DNA from: Tenacibaculum jejuense
GTDB lineage: Bacteria; Bacteroidota; Bacteroidia; Flavobacteriales; Flavobacteriaceae
Direction: 5' to 3'
Assembly (NCBI RefSeq): GCF_900198195.1
Contig: NZ_LT899436.1
Coordinates: forward strand, 1,281,501-1,345,500
Length of the DNA stretch: 64,000 nt
Part shown: in pieces, positions 1 through 9,725 of the stretch
How the letters are laid out: the number at the start of each line of letters is the position of its first letter
How positions within the stretch are numbered: position 1 is the first letter of the stretch
Program-made: the position numbers and the translations under genes
Notes under the pieces: model-generated
What the model was told of the DNA's origin: nothing
Database searches by the model: none
Seen by the model: the letters and a program-made list of their open reading frames with translations, nothing else

Positions 1-1239
1 ATTAGGAACTATATCTCCATTAATGTCATAAGCACCACGGAAAGCATCTGCCCTATGTTCTTTTAAATCTTCATCCCAAGTTTGTTTCATGTATTGAGCA
101 TTAAACCCAAAGTTTTCAGTAAATTTTTTACTAAAACTAGCCATAAACATTACTTCTTTGGTATTGTAAAAGTCATTTAAAGCACCAGGATTTAAACTGA
201 TAGGAGTACTGTTAGGATCGTAATCTGCTCCAACTGGAGTAAAAATAGGTTGTCCTCTATCTAAGTTACCATCAGCAAGATTATAGATCATTTCTACATT
301 AAGAGCAGTGCTTTCATTTGGGATATAACTAATAGACGGTGATACTAAAAAGGTATTATTATTAACAATATCTCTAAACGAATCTGCTTCTTGGTATGCG
401 GCATTAAAACGATATAATAAAGTTTTTTCTTCATTTAAAGGACCTGTAAAATCTGCAGTAGTTCTTAAGGTTCCGAAACTACCAGCAGCAATAGAAATCT
501 CGCTGCGTTTTTCTTTTAAAGGCTTTTTAGTTACCATGTTTACAGTACCTCCAGGGTCTGCACTAGAGAAAGTAACAGAAGAAGGTCCTTTGATTACTTC
601 TACACGTTCTAAATGTGAGGTAATTGGCTGAATAAAATAAAATTGACGCGTACGCATACCATTCACTACTTGACCATCGTCTGCTTGGGTAATACCTCGA
701 ATATTATAATGATTGTATAAACCTGTAATAGAAACATTACTTACAGTTTTTACGGCTTCTGTTAATTGAAATGCTTGACGATCTGCAATTAATTCTTTTG
801 TTACAGTAGAAACAGCTTGTGGTAATTCTTTATTTTTTATAGCAATTTTTGTTGCTGAAAAAGAATAATCACTATTATAATCATCTCGTTTTCTACCTAT
901 AATTTCTACAGATTGAAGTAATTCTGCAGACTCTTTCAAAATTATGTTACCTAAATCGATATTATTGTCAGCTATAGTTACAGCTTTAGTTTGTGTTTCA
1001 AAACCAACAAATGAGATACGAATTAAATAATCATCATTTTTACTAGCCTCTAATATGAATTTACCATCATAATCTGTTACAACTCCTCTGATGTTTTTAG
1101 ATGCTTTTGTTAAAATAACATTAGCACCAAAAATAGGGGTGTTATCCGTATCTAAAACTGTCCCCGTAATTCTAGATTGTGAAAAACTTACATGTACCAG
1201 AAATATAAAGATTCCTAGTACTAACTTTCTAAATTTCAT
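1..1239 (-). CDS. TonB-dependent siderophore-type receptor, N-terminal part (runs off left edge)
   Basis: Only the first 413 residues are visible; the reading frame is open to base 1. The ATG at 1239 starts a signal peptide of about 20 residues ending VHVSFSQ. Residues about 23-105 form a carboxypeptidase-regulatory-like domain (SRITGTVLDTDNTPIFGANV). A plug domain follows, with IRGITQADDGQVVNGMR and VEVIKGPSSVTFSSADPGG, which is characteristic of ferric-siderophore receptors; barrel strands then begin. The protein would import an iron chelate or similar ligand across the outer membrane using TonB energy. It lies 20 bp downstream of the ABC ATPase gene on the same strand, so co-transcription is likely. 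The ligand cannot be told from the sequence. Confidence 0.92.
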   Translation of the reverse strand, partial: MKFRKLVLGIFIFLVHVSFSQSRITGTVLDTDNTPIFGANVILTKASKNIRGVVTDYDGKFILEASKNDDYLIRISFVGFETQTKAVTIADNNIDLGNIILKESAELLQSVEIIGRKRDDYNSDYSFSATKIAIKNKELPQAVSTVTKELIADRQAFQLTEAVKTVSNVSITGLYNHYNIRGITQADDGQVVNGMRTRQFYFIQPITSHLERVEVIKGPSSVTFSSADPGGTVNMVTKKPLKEKRSEISIAAGSFGTLRTTADFTGPLNEEKTLLYRFNAAYQEADSFRDIVNNNTFLVSPSISYIPNESTALNVEMIYNLADGNLDRGQPIFTPVGADYDPNSTPISLNPGALNDFYNTKEVMFMASFSKKFTENFGFNAQYMKQTWDEDLKEHRADAFRGAYDINGDIVPN

Positions 1240-1259
1240 TATTGTGTATTTATATTGGT

Positions 1260-1955
1260 TTAAATTGTTTTGATATATAGTTCTTGCAATTGCTGAGCTG
1301 AAATATTTTCTGTTTCTTCGATATGAACTAATGTACCTTCTTTCATTATTCCTATTCGGGCACATATATTAACAGCGTTAAATATATCGTGAGTGGCCAT
1401 TAATATTCCAACTCCATTAGCTGATAGCTCTTTACAAGTATTTGCAAATTCAACAGAAGCTTTAGGATCTAAACCAGATGTAGGTTCATCCATTAAAATA
1501 TAAGAAGCATTTTTTGCTAAGGCTATAGCAATTCCAACTTTTTGTCGCATTCCTTTAGAATACTTTTTTAGTTTTTTCTTGAAGGCTTCCGGTTCTAGAT
1601 TGGCTTTAGTTAAGTATTGTTTTAATTCTTCTTCACTATAAGAAAAACCAGCTAATCTACTGAAGAAATCAAGGTTTTCTAGTCCTGTTAAATTCCCATA
1701 TAATTGAACAATTTCAGGAATGTATGCGATGGCGTTTTTTGTTGAGTTATTATTTTTATTGACAGGGATTTCATCAATAAGAGCTTCACCAGATGAAGGT
1801 TCTAATAAGCCTAAAAAAATATTGATTGTAGTAGTTTTACCGGCTCCATTTTGTCCGAGTAGACAAAAAATTTCTCCGGGAGCTACAGAAAAACTTAAAT
1901 CTTTTAACGCTATTTTTTCATTATAGCGCATGCTAAGTTTTTTAGCTTGTAACAT
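1260..1955 (-). CDS. ABC transporter ATP-binding protein
   Basis: This 231-residue single nucleotide-binding domain has a Walker A motif GQNGAGKT (34-41), a variant signature YSKGMRQ (132-138), Walker B ILMDEPTSGLDP with the catalytic Glu near 157, and an H-loop ATHD. The YSKGM signature and the GLDP D-loop are typical of CcmA/NatA-like ATPases that pair with ABC-2 type permeases. No permease gene lies beside it in the window; one could lie beyond the receptor gene on the left. It sits between a small membrane-protein gene and the receptor, all on the minus strand, which suggests a role in export or metal/iron handling. The substrate is unknown. Confidence 0.9.
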   Translation of the reverse strand: MLQAKKLSMRYNEKIALKDLSFSVAPGEIFCLLGQNGAGKTTTINIFLGLLEPSSGEALIDEIPVNKNNNSTKNAIAYIPEIVQLYGNLTGLENLDFFSRLAGFSYSEEELKQYLTKANLEPEAFKKKLKKYSKGMRQKVGIAIALAKNASYILMDEPTSGLDPKASVEFANTCKELSANGVGILMATHDIFNAVNICARIGIMKEGTLVHIEETENISAQQLQELYIKTI

Positions 1956-2088
1956 AATAATTGTATTTAAATATGAAAAATGAGTCCTTAAGAATTAAGA
2001 ACATTTTTAGCAGATAATTTGCTAGATGTATGGTGTAATACACTTAACAATATTGAAAAAAAACAATTATTTAATTCAAATACTGAGC

Positions 2089-2442
2089 TTAAATGTATTG
2101 TATGAAATTAGGTGGCGATCTAGATTGTTTAAGATAAAGTATTATTGAATCTAGACTGTTTTCTAGTAGAAATATCTCTTTTGAAAAGAAATGAATTGAA
2201 AATGATGAAACTAATTTTGAAAAACTTTTTTTAATATCTAAATCTAGGTAAGTATCACAGATTAAACATTCTTCATCAGTATGATTACTCTTTCTGAATT
2301 CAATTTTTACAATAACTTCATCTATTTCTTTATCACTTGAAGAATGATAGTTGTGTTTGATTGTATGAAAAAAAACTATAAAGTGCGTTAGGAGTATAAC
2401 GCAAGACAAAAATAAACTTGTTATGCTTTTGAGTTTTTTCAA
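2089..2442 (-). CDS. Small exported or membrane protein with CxxC, upstream of the ABC/TonB genes
   Basis: The 117-residue protein has one hydrophobic N-terminal segment (about residues 7-27), then a His-containing stretch (HTIKHNYH), an acidic motif DEECLICD with CxxC, and a C-terminal RSPPNFI. The ensemble of N-terminal helix, His/CxxC motif and RxPP tail recalls small flavobacterial proteins found beside metal-uptake receptors (DUF2946-like); that link is from memory and tentative. The gene precedes the ABC ATPase and receptor on the same strand with a 133-bp gap. No function is established. Confidence 0.65.
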   Translation of the reverse strand: MKKLKSITSLFLSCVILLTHFIVFFHTIKHNYHSSSDKEIDEVIVKIEFRKSNHTDEECLICDTYLDLDIKKSFSKLVSSFSIHFFSKEIFLLENSLDSIILYLKQSRSPPNFIQYI

Positions 2443-2525
2443 TTTGAGGGTTTATTGCATCAAAGTTGCAAATATAATGTAATTTTAAATTATTCTAAAT
2501 AATGTGAAGTGTTAAAAACTGGTAT

Positions 2526-2559
2526 AAAAAAAGACCAGAATTAATTCTGATCTTTTTTT
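2526..2559 (-). terminator. Rho-independent terminator of katG
   Basis: An 11-bp stem (agaccagaatt/aattctgatct, one mismatch) with A-runs and T-runs on both sides lies just downstream of katG. The T-tract is present on both strands, so it could work in either direction. Confidence 0.8.
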
Positions 2560-2580
2560 GGTAATAAATATTATAGATAA

Positions 2581-4791
<2,211 letters not shown>

Positions 4792-4808
4792 TTAAGTTAG
4801 TTCGAATT

Positions 4809-4816
4809 CAAAGCTA
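4809..4816 (-). promoter_or_regulatory. Candidate -7 box of katG
   Basis: On the minus strand TAGCTTTG fits the Bacteroidota -7 consensus TAnnTTTG, about 32 nt before the katG ATG. No TTG box is found at the expected distance, so an activator may be required. Confidence 0.5.
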
Positions 4817-4985
4817 CAATAAAATTAAGTATTATTTTTATCTATAAATTTTATATTAAAATAAGATTTAGCTATTTTATTGTTTATTTGTTTGTTTTAT
4901 AGTGTCTTATAAAGATACGATAAAAGAGATTTGGTTAGTATTGAATTTTCTTATGATTGAATAAGATTTTCATTTAGAATTTGAT

Positions 4986-5015
4986 TTGTTTGGGGCTAAT
5001 AAGAGTTTAATTTTG
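4986..5015 (+). promoter_or_regulatory. Promoter of ahpC (TTG - 19 nt - TAATTTTG)
   Basis: A TTG at 4986-4988 is separated by exactly 19 nt from TAATTTTG at 5008-5015, a full match to the Bacteroidota housekeeping promoter. The resulting leader would be about 45 nt. Confidence 0.75.
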
Positions 5016-5068
5016 CACCTGTTTTTGAAAAACAATGCAAATAATAATTCAATTTTAAAAATAATAGA

Positions 5069-5710
5069 ATGGCAACATTAGTTGGAAAAAAGTTCCCAAA
5101 CTTAAACGTAGATGCAATGAACGAAATGGGAGACACGTTCAAATTAAACGTTTTAGATGAAGCAGTAAATAATAAAAAGAAAGTAGTATTATTTTGGTAT
5201 CCAAAAGATTTTACTTTTGTGTGTCCTACTGAATTACATGCTTTCCAAGCTGCTTTACCAGAGTTTGAGAAAAGAAATACTATCGTAATTGGAGCTTCTT
5301 GTGATACTCCTGAAGTACACTTCGCTTGGTTAAACCAATCTAAAGATAACGGAGGAATTGAAGGTGTTACTTACCCATTATTAGCAGATAGCAACCGTAA
5401 CTTATCTTCTATATTAGGAATTTTAGATATTACTAACGAAGTATATGACGAAGCTACAGGAACTGTACAAGTAGAAGGAGATAACGTAACTTATAGAGCT
5501 ACATATATTATCGATGAAGAAGGAACTGTTGTACACGAAGGTGTAAATCACATGCCAATCGGTAGAAATGTAAACGAATATTTACGTTTAATCGATGCTT
5601 ACACTCACGTACAAGAAAAAGGTGAGGTTTGTCCAGCTAACTGGGAAGAAGGAAAAGCGGCTATGCAACCAAATGCTAAAGCTACTGCTGAATACTTAGC
5701 TGTAAACTAA
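5069..5710 (+). CDS. ahpC: Typical 2-Cys peroxiredoxin (AhpC/TSA family)
   Basis: The 213-residue protein has the peroxidatic cysteine C52 in FTFVCPTE and the resolving cysteine C188 in EKGEVCPANW, the arrangement of typical 2-Cys peroxiredoxins. It reduces H2O2 and organic peroxides in the cytosol. No AhpF gene follows; a thioredoxin-fold gene with a CGNC site is next in line, so that protein is the likely electron donor. The gene has a strong promoter and codon use rich in GTA, TTA and AAC, typical of highly expressed genes here. A 46-nt perfect-looking hairpin separates it from the thioredoxin gene. Divergence from katG supports co-regulation in peroxide stress. Confidence 0.96.
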   Translation: MATLVGKKFPNLNVDAMNEMGDTFKLNVLDEAVNNKKKVVLFWYPKDFTFVCPTELHAFQAALPEFEKRNTIVIGASCDTPEVHFAWLNQSKDNGGIEGVTYPLLADSNRNLSSILGILDITNEVYDEATGTVQVEGDNVTYRATYIIDEEGTVVHEGVNHMPIGRNVNEYLRLIDAYTHVQEKGEVCPANWEEGKAAMQPNAKATAEYLAVN

Positions 5711-5719
5711 TAAAATATT

Positions 5720-5765
5720 AATTACGAATTATGGATTGCTAATTTTCAATTCATAATTCGTAATT
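5720..5765. repeat. Long inverted repeat between ahpC and the thioredoxin gene
   Basis: The arms are 19 nt each (5720-5738 and 5747-5765) around an 8-nt loop. The outer 14 bp are perfect (aattacgaattatg/cataattcgtaatt), then one mismatch and 4 more pairs. There is no T-run after the right arm, so it is not an ordinary terminator. It may act as an mRNA-stabilising or attenuating hairpin between ahpC and its partner, or be an intergenic palindromic repeat. Confidence 0.8.
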
Positions 5766-5792
5766 CTTCATTTATAAATCATAATTAAAAAT

Positions 5793-6101
5793 ATGGTACA
5801 AGAATTAAATAGCGATAATTTAACAAATATCGTTTCAGAGAATAAAACTGTAGTAGTAAAATACTCAGCTACTTGGTGTGGTAACTGTAGAATTATGAAA
5901 CCAAAATTTAAAAAATTAGCAAGAGAGAATGAAAACGTTTCTTTTGTAATTGCTGATGCTGAGAAATTCCCTGAAAGTAGACAATTAGCTACTGTAGATA
6001 ACTTACCTACATTTGCTACTTTTGTTGATGGTAAATTCGTAAATCAAGTTCAAACAAATAAGTTTGAAGTATTGAAAGAATTAGTAGAAGAAGTAATATA
6101 A
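5793..6101 (+). CDS. Thioredoxin-family protein with CGNC active site
   Basis: This 102-residue, single-domain thioredoxin fold has W28-C-G-N-C32 in place of the canonical WCGPC, plus the cis-Pro region NLPTFATF. It lacks a signal peptide. The change of Pro to Asn in the active site normally alters redox potential and partner choice. Its place right after ahpC suggests it recycles the peroxiredoxin. It is followed 2 bp later by the next small gene, so the two are translated as a unit. Confidence 0.88.
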   Translation: MVQELNSDNLTNIVSENKTVVVKYSATWCGNCRIMKPKFKKLARENENVSFVIADAEKFPESRQLATVDNLPTFATFVDGKFVNQVQTNKFEVLKELVEEVI

Positions 6102-6103
6102 TT

Positions 6104-6361
6104 ATGAAGTTACCAGTAATTAAACATTTGACTTCGTTTATCGAAGAGAATGATCAGGATTATGTTATTGAAACAATTGAAACTTTAGAAGCTTTAACTG
6201 AAGTTCCATCATTAAAAGATGAAGAATTAGATGTTATTGGAGAATTAATCTCTAATATGTATGGAGCGATTGAAGTTGATAAAATGATAAAAGAAGGAAC
6301 TCCAAAGAAAGAAGCTTTAAATAACTTTATGAAGCGAGTTTTGGGTTCAATAGATAAATAG
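6104..6361 (+). CDS. Small conserved protein of the ahpC-thioredoxin operon (DUF6952-like)
   Basis: The 85-residue, acidic, all-helical-looking protein begins MKLPVIKHLTSFIEEN. It has no Cys, no membrane segment and no known catalytic motif. From memory it matches a small Bacteroidota family annotated DUF6952, found next to peroxiredoxin and thioredoxin genes. The 2-bp gap to the thioredoxin gene argues for a shared job, perhaps as an adaptor; that is inference. A strong terminator follows. Confidence 0.75.
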   Translation: MKLPVIKHLTSFIEENDQDYVIETIETLEALTEVPSLKDEELDVIGELISNMYGAIEVDKMIKEGTPKKEALNNFMKRVLGSIDK

Positions 6362-6391
6362 AAATCCTAAGCCTAAGCTTAGGATTTTTTT
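6362..6391 (+). terminator. Terminator of the ahpC operon
   Basis: A perfect 10-bp stem aaatcctaag/cttaggattt with a 6-nt loop is followed by a T-run, right after the stop of the last operon gene. Confidence 0.9.
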
Positions 6392-6404
6392 ATTTAGTAT
6401 ATAA

Positions 6405-6860
6405 TTATTGCTTTTCCAAAACTATTGATACATCTTCATAATATAAAATTAGATTATTATTAATAATATCATAACGGTTTACTTTATTTAGAGCAAATAG
6501 TTGAGTCCATTCTGGTTCACTAATAAAAGTTGTAAACACAGAAAAAGAGATTTTTTTATCCGTATCTATATTATACTCTCCAAAGAAATTATTGGTAACC
6601 GTTTTTCCGGAAGCTGATCTTTCTCCTTCTTCATTTTCAGCTGCTAATAATAAGGTGATTTCACCATCATTAATATCAGGCCATGTTGGTTTTTCAGCTT
6701 TAGTAATTTTATTTCCGTCTTGGATATAGTGTGTAACTTTCCAACTTCCTTCTATTGTATTAGGTTGAATGTTATTGTCTTCATCTTTTGAGCAACTTGT
6801 AAGGCCAATTAAAAGAGTTAAAAAAGTAATCGATACGATAGTTCTAATTTGTTTTTTCAT
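6405..6860 (-). CDS. Lipocalin-like lipoprotein
   Basis: The 151-residue protein starts with a lipoprotein signal (LLIGLTSCSKDEDN, Cys about 23). The mature part opens with IEGSWKVTHYIQDG and alternates short strands, the pattern of the lipocalin-like or META-type domains common in Bacteroidota lipoproteins. It is probably anchored on the periplasmic or outer-membrane surface. It converges on the ahpC operon and is separated from its minus-strand upstream neighbour by about 60 bp. Its ligand or role is unknown. Confidence 0.75.
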   Translation of the reverse strand: MKKQIRTIVSITFLTLLIGLTSCSKDEDNNIQPNTIEGSWKVTHYIQDGNKITKAEKPTWPDINDGEITLLLAAENEEGERSASGKTVTNNFFGEYNIDTDKKISFSVFTTFISEPEWTQLFALNKVNRYDIINNNLILYYEDVSIVLEKQ

Positions 6861-6923
6861 ATGTATATAAAGTTTATACTCTATAGATATTTAAAAACCC
6901 AAAAGGTTGCGTTTATAAAAATA

Positions 6924-7292
6924 TTAGCAACTTTTTTTTAGTGCAATTAATTGATTTATTCCCATAAAAAGAACAATTAAGGCTATAACTCCAATAATAG
7001 TAAGTCCTGCATTTGAAATTTGAAACGGATTAAAAATTAAAAGTACAGAGCTACCTATCACCCATAGAAAATCCTGAATAATAATCCATAAAACAGCAAT
7101 CTTTCTTTGCTTTTTTATTTCATAAAAAATAGTTACCATGAAATAGAGTAGAATAAGTCCGATAATCCAAAAAACATTATTGTTATTTAGTTGAAAAACT
7201 TTTGATGTTGAGTTATAGAATAAGATTAATATAAAGCCAGAAACTCCAGAGAATACTGCATTTGTTAAAAGAGATTTTTGAAGACGATTCAT
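6924..7292 (-). CDS. Four-helix integral membrane protein
   Basis: From the ATG at 7292 (MNRLQKSLLT) this is 122 residues with four predicted membrane helices separated by short loops. An upstream in-frame ATG at 7316 would add eight polar residues (MCKSKFYT) and is less likely, since the shorter start puts the first helix near the N-terminus. It lies 74 bp downstream of a Crp/Fnr-type regulator gene on the same strand, so it may be that regulator's operon partner. The family is not recognised; no catalytic motif is seen. Confidence 0.7.
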   Translation of the reverse strand: MNRLQKSLLTNAVFSGVSGFILILFYNSTSKVFQLNNNNVFWIIGLILLYFMVTIFYEIKKQRKIAVLWIIIQDFLWVIGSSVLLIFNPFQISNAGLTIIGVIALIVLFMGINQLIALKKSC

Positions 7293-7366
7293 TGTGTAAA
7301 ATTTTGATTTACACAAAATTTGCTCATTTATTTCATTTCTCTCTTGACAAATGGTAAGAAATCTAA

Positions 7367-7933
7367 TTAACTTACATTTTTTCGAAGTCTACTTAAAGAT
7401 TCTGGAGTAACTCCAATCATAGAAGCTATATATTGCAATGGTACATCTTTAAATAAATTTGGTTCTTCTTTCATTAATAAATTGTAGCGTTCTTGAGCTG
7501 TAGTGTGTAATTGAGAAAACATATTTTTTTCTAACAAAGCAAAAGAATGTGCTAGTAAAAGGTTATCGAACTCTAACCATTTCATTTCTTTTTTACATAA
7601 ACTAAAATGCTTTTCTCTTGATATAACTTGTAGTGTACAATCTGTTATTGCTTGAATATTCCAAAAATTACTAGTTTGAAAAACAAAGCTAGCAACAGAA
7701 GTGATGAACCTTCCAGCACTGCCAATCCAAAGTGTAATTTCTTTTCCATCGGCAATGCTAAACATTCTAATATAACCAGATTGAATAAAAGCCATTTTCT
7801 GACATATAACTCCAGATTTTAAAAAGTATGTTCCTTTTTTTAGTGTAACAGATTCAAACTCGTTGGTAATAGTATTTAGAGTTTCGTTAGTTACATTAAT
7901 ATGATTATTAATACAATTTTTAAGTAGCTCCAT
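7367..7933 (-). CDS. Crp/Fnr-family transcriptional regulator
   Basis: The 188-residue protein has an N-terminal cyclic-nucleotide-binding beta-roll (about 20-125: LKKGTYFLKSGVICQKMAFIQSGYIR) and a C-terminal helix-turn-helix (PLQYIASMIGVTPESLSRLR). It lacks the Fnr N-terminal cysteine cluster and the classical cAMP-contact RxS pair, as is usual for the short Crp-like regulators of Bacteroidota. It probably controls the adjacent membrane-protein gene, possibly sensing the state of the cell through an unknown ligand. The ATG at 7933 precedes a plausible first helix. Confidence 0.9.
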   Translation of the reverse strand: MELLKNCINNHINVTNETLNTITNEFESVTLKKGTYFLKSGVICQKMAFIQSGYIRMFSIADGKEITLWIGSAGRFITSVASFVFQTSNFWNIQAITDCTLQVISREKHFSLCKKEMKWLEFDNLLLAHSFALLEKNMFSQLHTTAQERYNLLMKEEPNLFKDVPLQYIASMIGVTPESLSRLRKNVS

Positions 7934-8034
7934 TTCATACGTGTTTTAGCAGGAATATTATTCTGAAATATATCTACTAATAAATATAAAGCTTTATGAA
8001 AATTATAAGTGTTTTATGATGAATTTAAATCTTG

Positions 8035-8475
8035 TTAATTGCAGTTTCTTTGTATTGGGTAATTAATCATATCTTTTAAATTTTCGTGATATTTATGAGC
8101 AAAATTTTCTAAATTTTCTTTTACAATTTTTCCATCAGCATTAATTACTTTTTCTTCTACAAGTACAGCAATTGTATGTTTCCAACCTCTAGCTTTAAGT
8201 CGAGTAGATTCAATTTTAAAATTCTCTTTAGTGAAATATAATTTCTTGAATCCTCCGTTTATGTATTGTCGGCTAGAATATTCAACAAAATCACCAATTT
8301 CTTCGTTAGAGTCTATAGTATAAAGTTTTAATTCTGAATTAAATGTTCTTTTTTCATATTTTAAAATTACTTTATCGTCCAGATAAACGTTACCGTTAAA
8401 TAACTTTATTTTTTGAGCATAAGTAAAATTGAAAATAAGCCATAAGAAGAATGTAATAGTTAGTTTCTTGATCAT
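8035..8475 (-). CDS. Secreted hypothetical protein
   Basis: The 146-residue protein has a clear signal peptide (MIKKLTITFFLWLIFNFTYA, cleavage before QKIK). The mature part is beta-rich, containing GNVYLDDKVILKYEKR and a conserved-looking RGWKHTIAVLVEE. I do not recognise the family. It is flanked by minus-strand genes at 92-101 bp, so it may be transcribed alone. Confidence 0.7.
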   Translation of the reverse strand: MIKKLTITFFLWLIFNFTYAQKIKLFNGNVYLDDKVILKYEKRTFNSELKLYTIDSNEEIGDFVEYSSRQYINGGFKKLYFTKENFKIESTRLKARGWKHTIAVLVEEKVINADGKIVKENLENFAHKYHENLKDMINYPIQRNCN

Positions 8476-8567
8476 AGTCGTAGGTTTTTAAAAAGTTAAG
8501 TTTAGCTTTTTATTTGATCAAAAAACATACCAATCATATAGAATTTTGAGATTTAACAATGCTCTCT

Positions 8568-9062
8568 TTAGCCGGGTAAATCAATTCTTTTTAAATCTTT
8601 TCCTTGGAGTTTTATCAATTCATTTTCTAAATATTGAAGTATTTCTGGACATCCACATTTATAATCATCACAAGAGATAATTTTTTTCTTTTCACCTAGT
8701 TGGATTGTAACTTTTAAGTTGCTGGTACAAGATCGATCACAACCGTATTGATTATTCAGTCTCCAGATATTACTGTCTTCTATTTTCTGAATTAACTGTT
8801 TTAATTGTTGCTGAGAAATTTTTTGTTCTGATTTTTGATAATATTTAGCTAGTTCCGATTCATTTCCAAGAACATTATTATCTAGTTTTTCTGGGTTAAA
8901 TGAAAGTAAAGTGTCTTTTAAAATAAAAGTATCGTAATGAAAAGCTCCACGTTCAATTGTAATTTCAAGAGATTTTTGTTGTGTTTTTTGTTCTTTTTTC
9001 TTGTAAGAACAATCGATAAAAGTACAAGAGATTAAAATTAAAACTAAGAACACTTTTTTCAT
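8568..9062 (-). CDS. Putative lipoprotein
   Basis: The 164-residue protein starts MKKVFLVLILISC; the lipobox LISC places the lipidated Cys at 13. Four more Cys follow in the mature part (YGCDRSCTSN and DYKCGC), suggesting disulfides or metal binding. It starts 2 bp after the stop of the DUF985 gene, so it is probably the last gene of the symporter operon. The family is not recognised. Confidence 0.75.
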   Translation of the reverse strand: MKKVFLVLILISCTFIDCSYKKKEQKTQQKSLEITIERGAFHYDTFILKDTLLSFNPEKLDNNVLGNESELAKYYQKSEQKISQQQLKQLIQKIEDSNIWRLNNQYGCDRSCTSNLKVTIQLGEKKKIISCDDYKCGCPEILQYLENELIKLQGKDLKRIDLPG

Positions 9063-9064
9063 TT

Positions 9065-9565
9065 CTAATGATGTGTAAGTCGTGTAATAATTTTTTCGTG
9101 TTGTGGAAATAATTCGATTAATACCTTTCGTTCAGGTAATACAAAATCATTAAAGTCAAAACCAGGAGCAACAGTACATCCAGTAAATGAAAAACTGTTT
9201 TCATTGACAACTTCGGCAGCAAACCAATATTGAGCAGGAACTACAAATTGTGGAACTTCATTATTTACAATATCATTCCCAATACGAACAAAAGAATATT
9301 CACCATCAGGAGAGATCATATGTAGTTTTAAGGTTGTACCTAAATAGAAATGCCACATTTCATCTTGATTTATTTTGTGAAATGCAGAAAAACTCTCTGA
9401 AGTTAATAAGAAATAAATACCAGTACTGTAATTTCTATCACCAATAAAAATTTCTGATAAATTCTCATTTTTTATAATTCCGTTACTTCTATAAGTTTCC
9501 TTAAAATAACCTCCTTCAGGATGTTGTGTAAGGCCAAATTTATTAACTATCTGTTGTGCTGTCAT
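9065..9565 (-). CDS. Cupin-fold DUF985 protein
   Basis: At 166 residues it matches the DUF985 (cupin_5) family: the N-terminal LTQHPEGGYFKETYRS and the later WHFYLGTTLKLH and FTGCTVAPGFDFNDF blocks are the family hallmarks. These cupins bind a metal or small ligand in a double-stranded beta-helix, but their reaction is not established. The start overlaps the 3' end of the 60-residue upstream gene by 23 bp, implying translational coupling. It belongs to a four-gene minus-strand unit headed by a sodium:solute symporter. Confidence 0.88.
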   Translation of the reverse strand: MTAQQIVNKFGLTQHPEGGYFKETYRSNGIIKNENLSEIFIGDRNYSTGIYFLLTSESFSAFHKINQDEMWHFYLGTTLKLHMISPDGEYSFVRIGNDIVNNEVPQFVVPAQYWFAAEVVNENSFSFTGCTVAPGFDFNDFVLPERKVLIELFPQHEKIITRLTHH

Positions 9566-9725
9566 TGTTTTCTTCTGCTTTAGCTTCGTTTGCTTTTTTT
9601 ATAATTGCTTTTAAACGTTCTTTAGTTCTTTGCTTTTCTAGTCGAAGCTTGTTTTCTTTTTGCTTCATTAATCGACTATGTTTAGCCTTATTTACTGTGT
9701 TTTTAGCTTTTCCTTTTTTAGGCAT
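9543..9725 (-). CDS. Small highly basic protein overlapping both neighbours
   Basis: The 60-residue protein is rich in Lys and Arg (MPKKGKAKNTVNKAKHSRLM) with a charged coiled-coil-like middle and an acidic Ser/Thr tail. Its start overlaps the symporter stop by 8 bp and its end overlaps the DUF985 start by 23 bp, so it is nested tightly in the operon. The overlap on both sides and the clean basic composition argue that it is real. It might bind nucleic acid or ribosomes; no function is known. Confidence 0.7.
   Translation of the reverse strand: MPKKGKAKNTVNKAKHSRLMKQKENKLRLEKQRTKERLKAIIKKANEAKAEENNDSTTDS

Noticed and set aside
1091..1273. Plus-strand ORF of 60 codons
   Set aside because: It lies antisense to the TonB receptor N-terminus and has no family features; it is a shadow of that gene.
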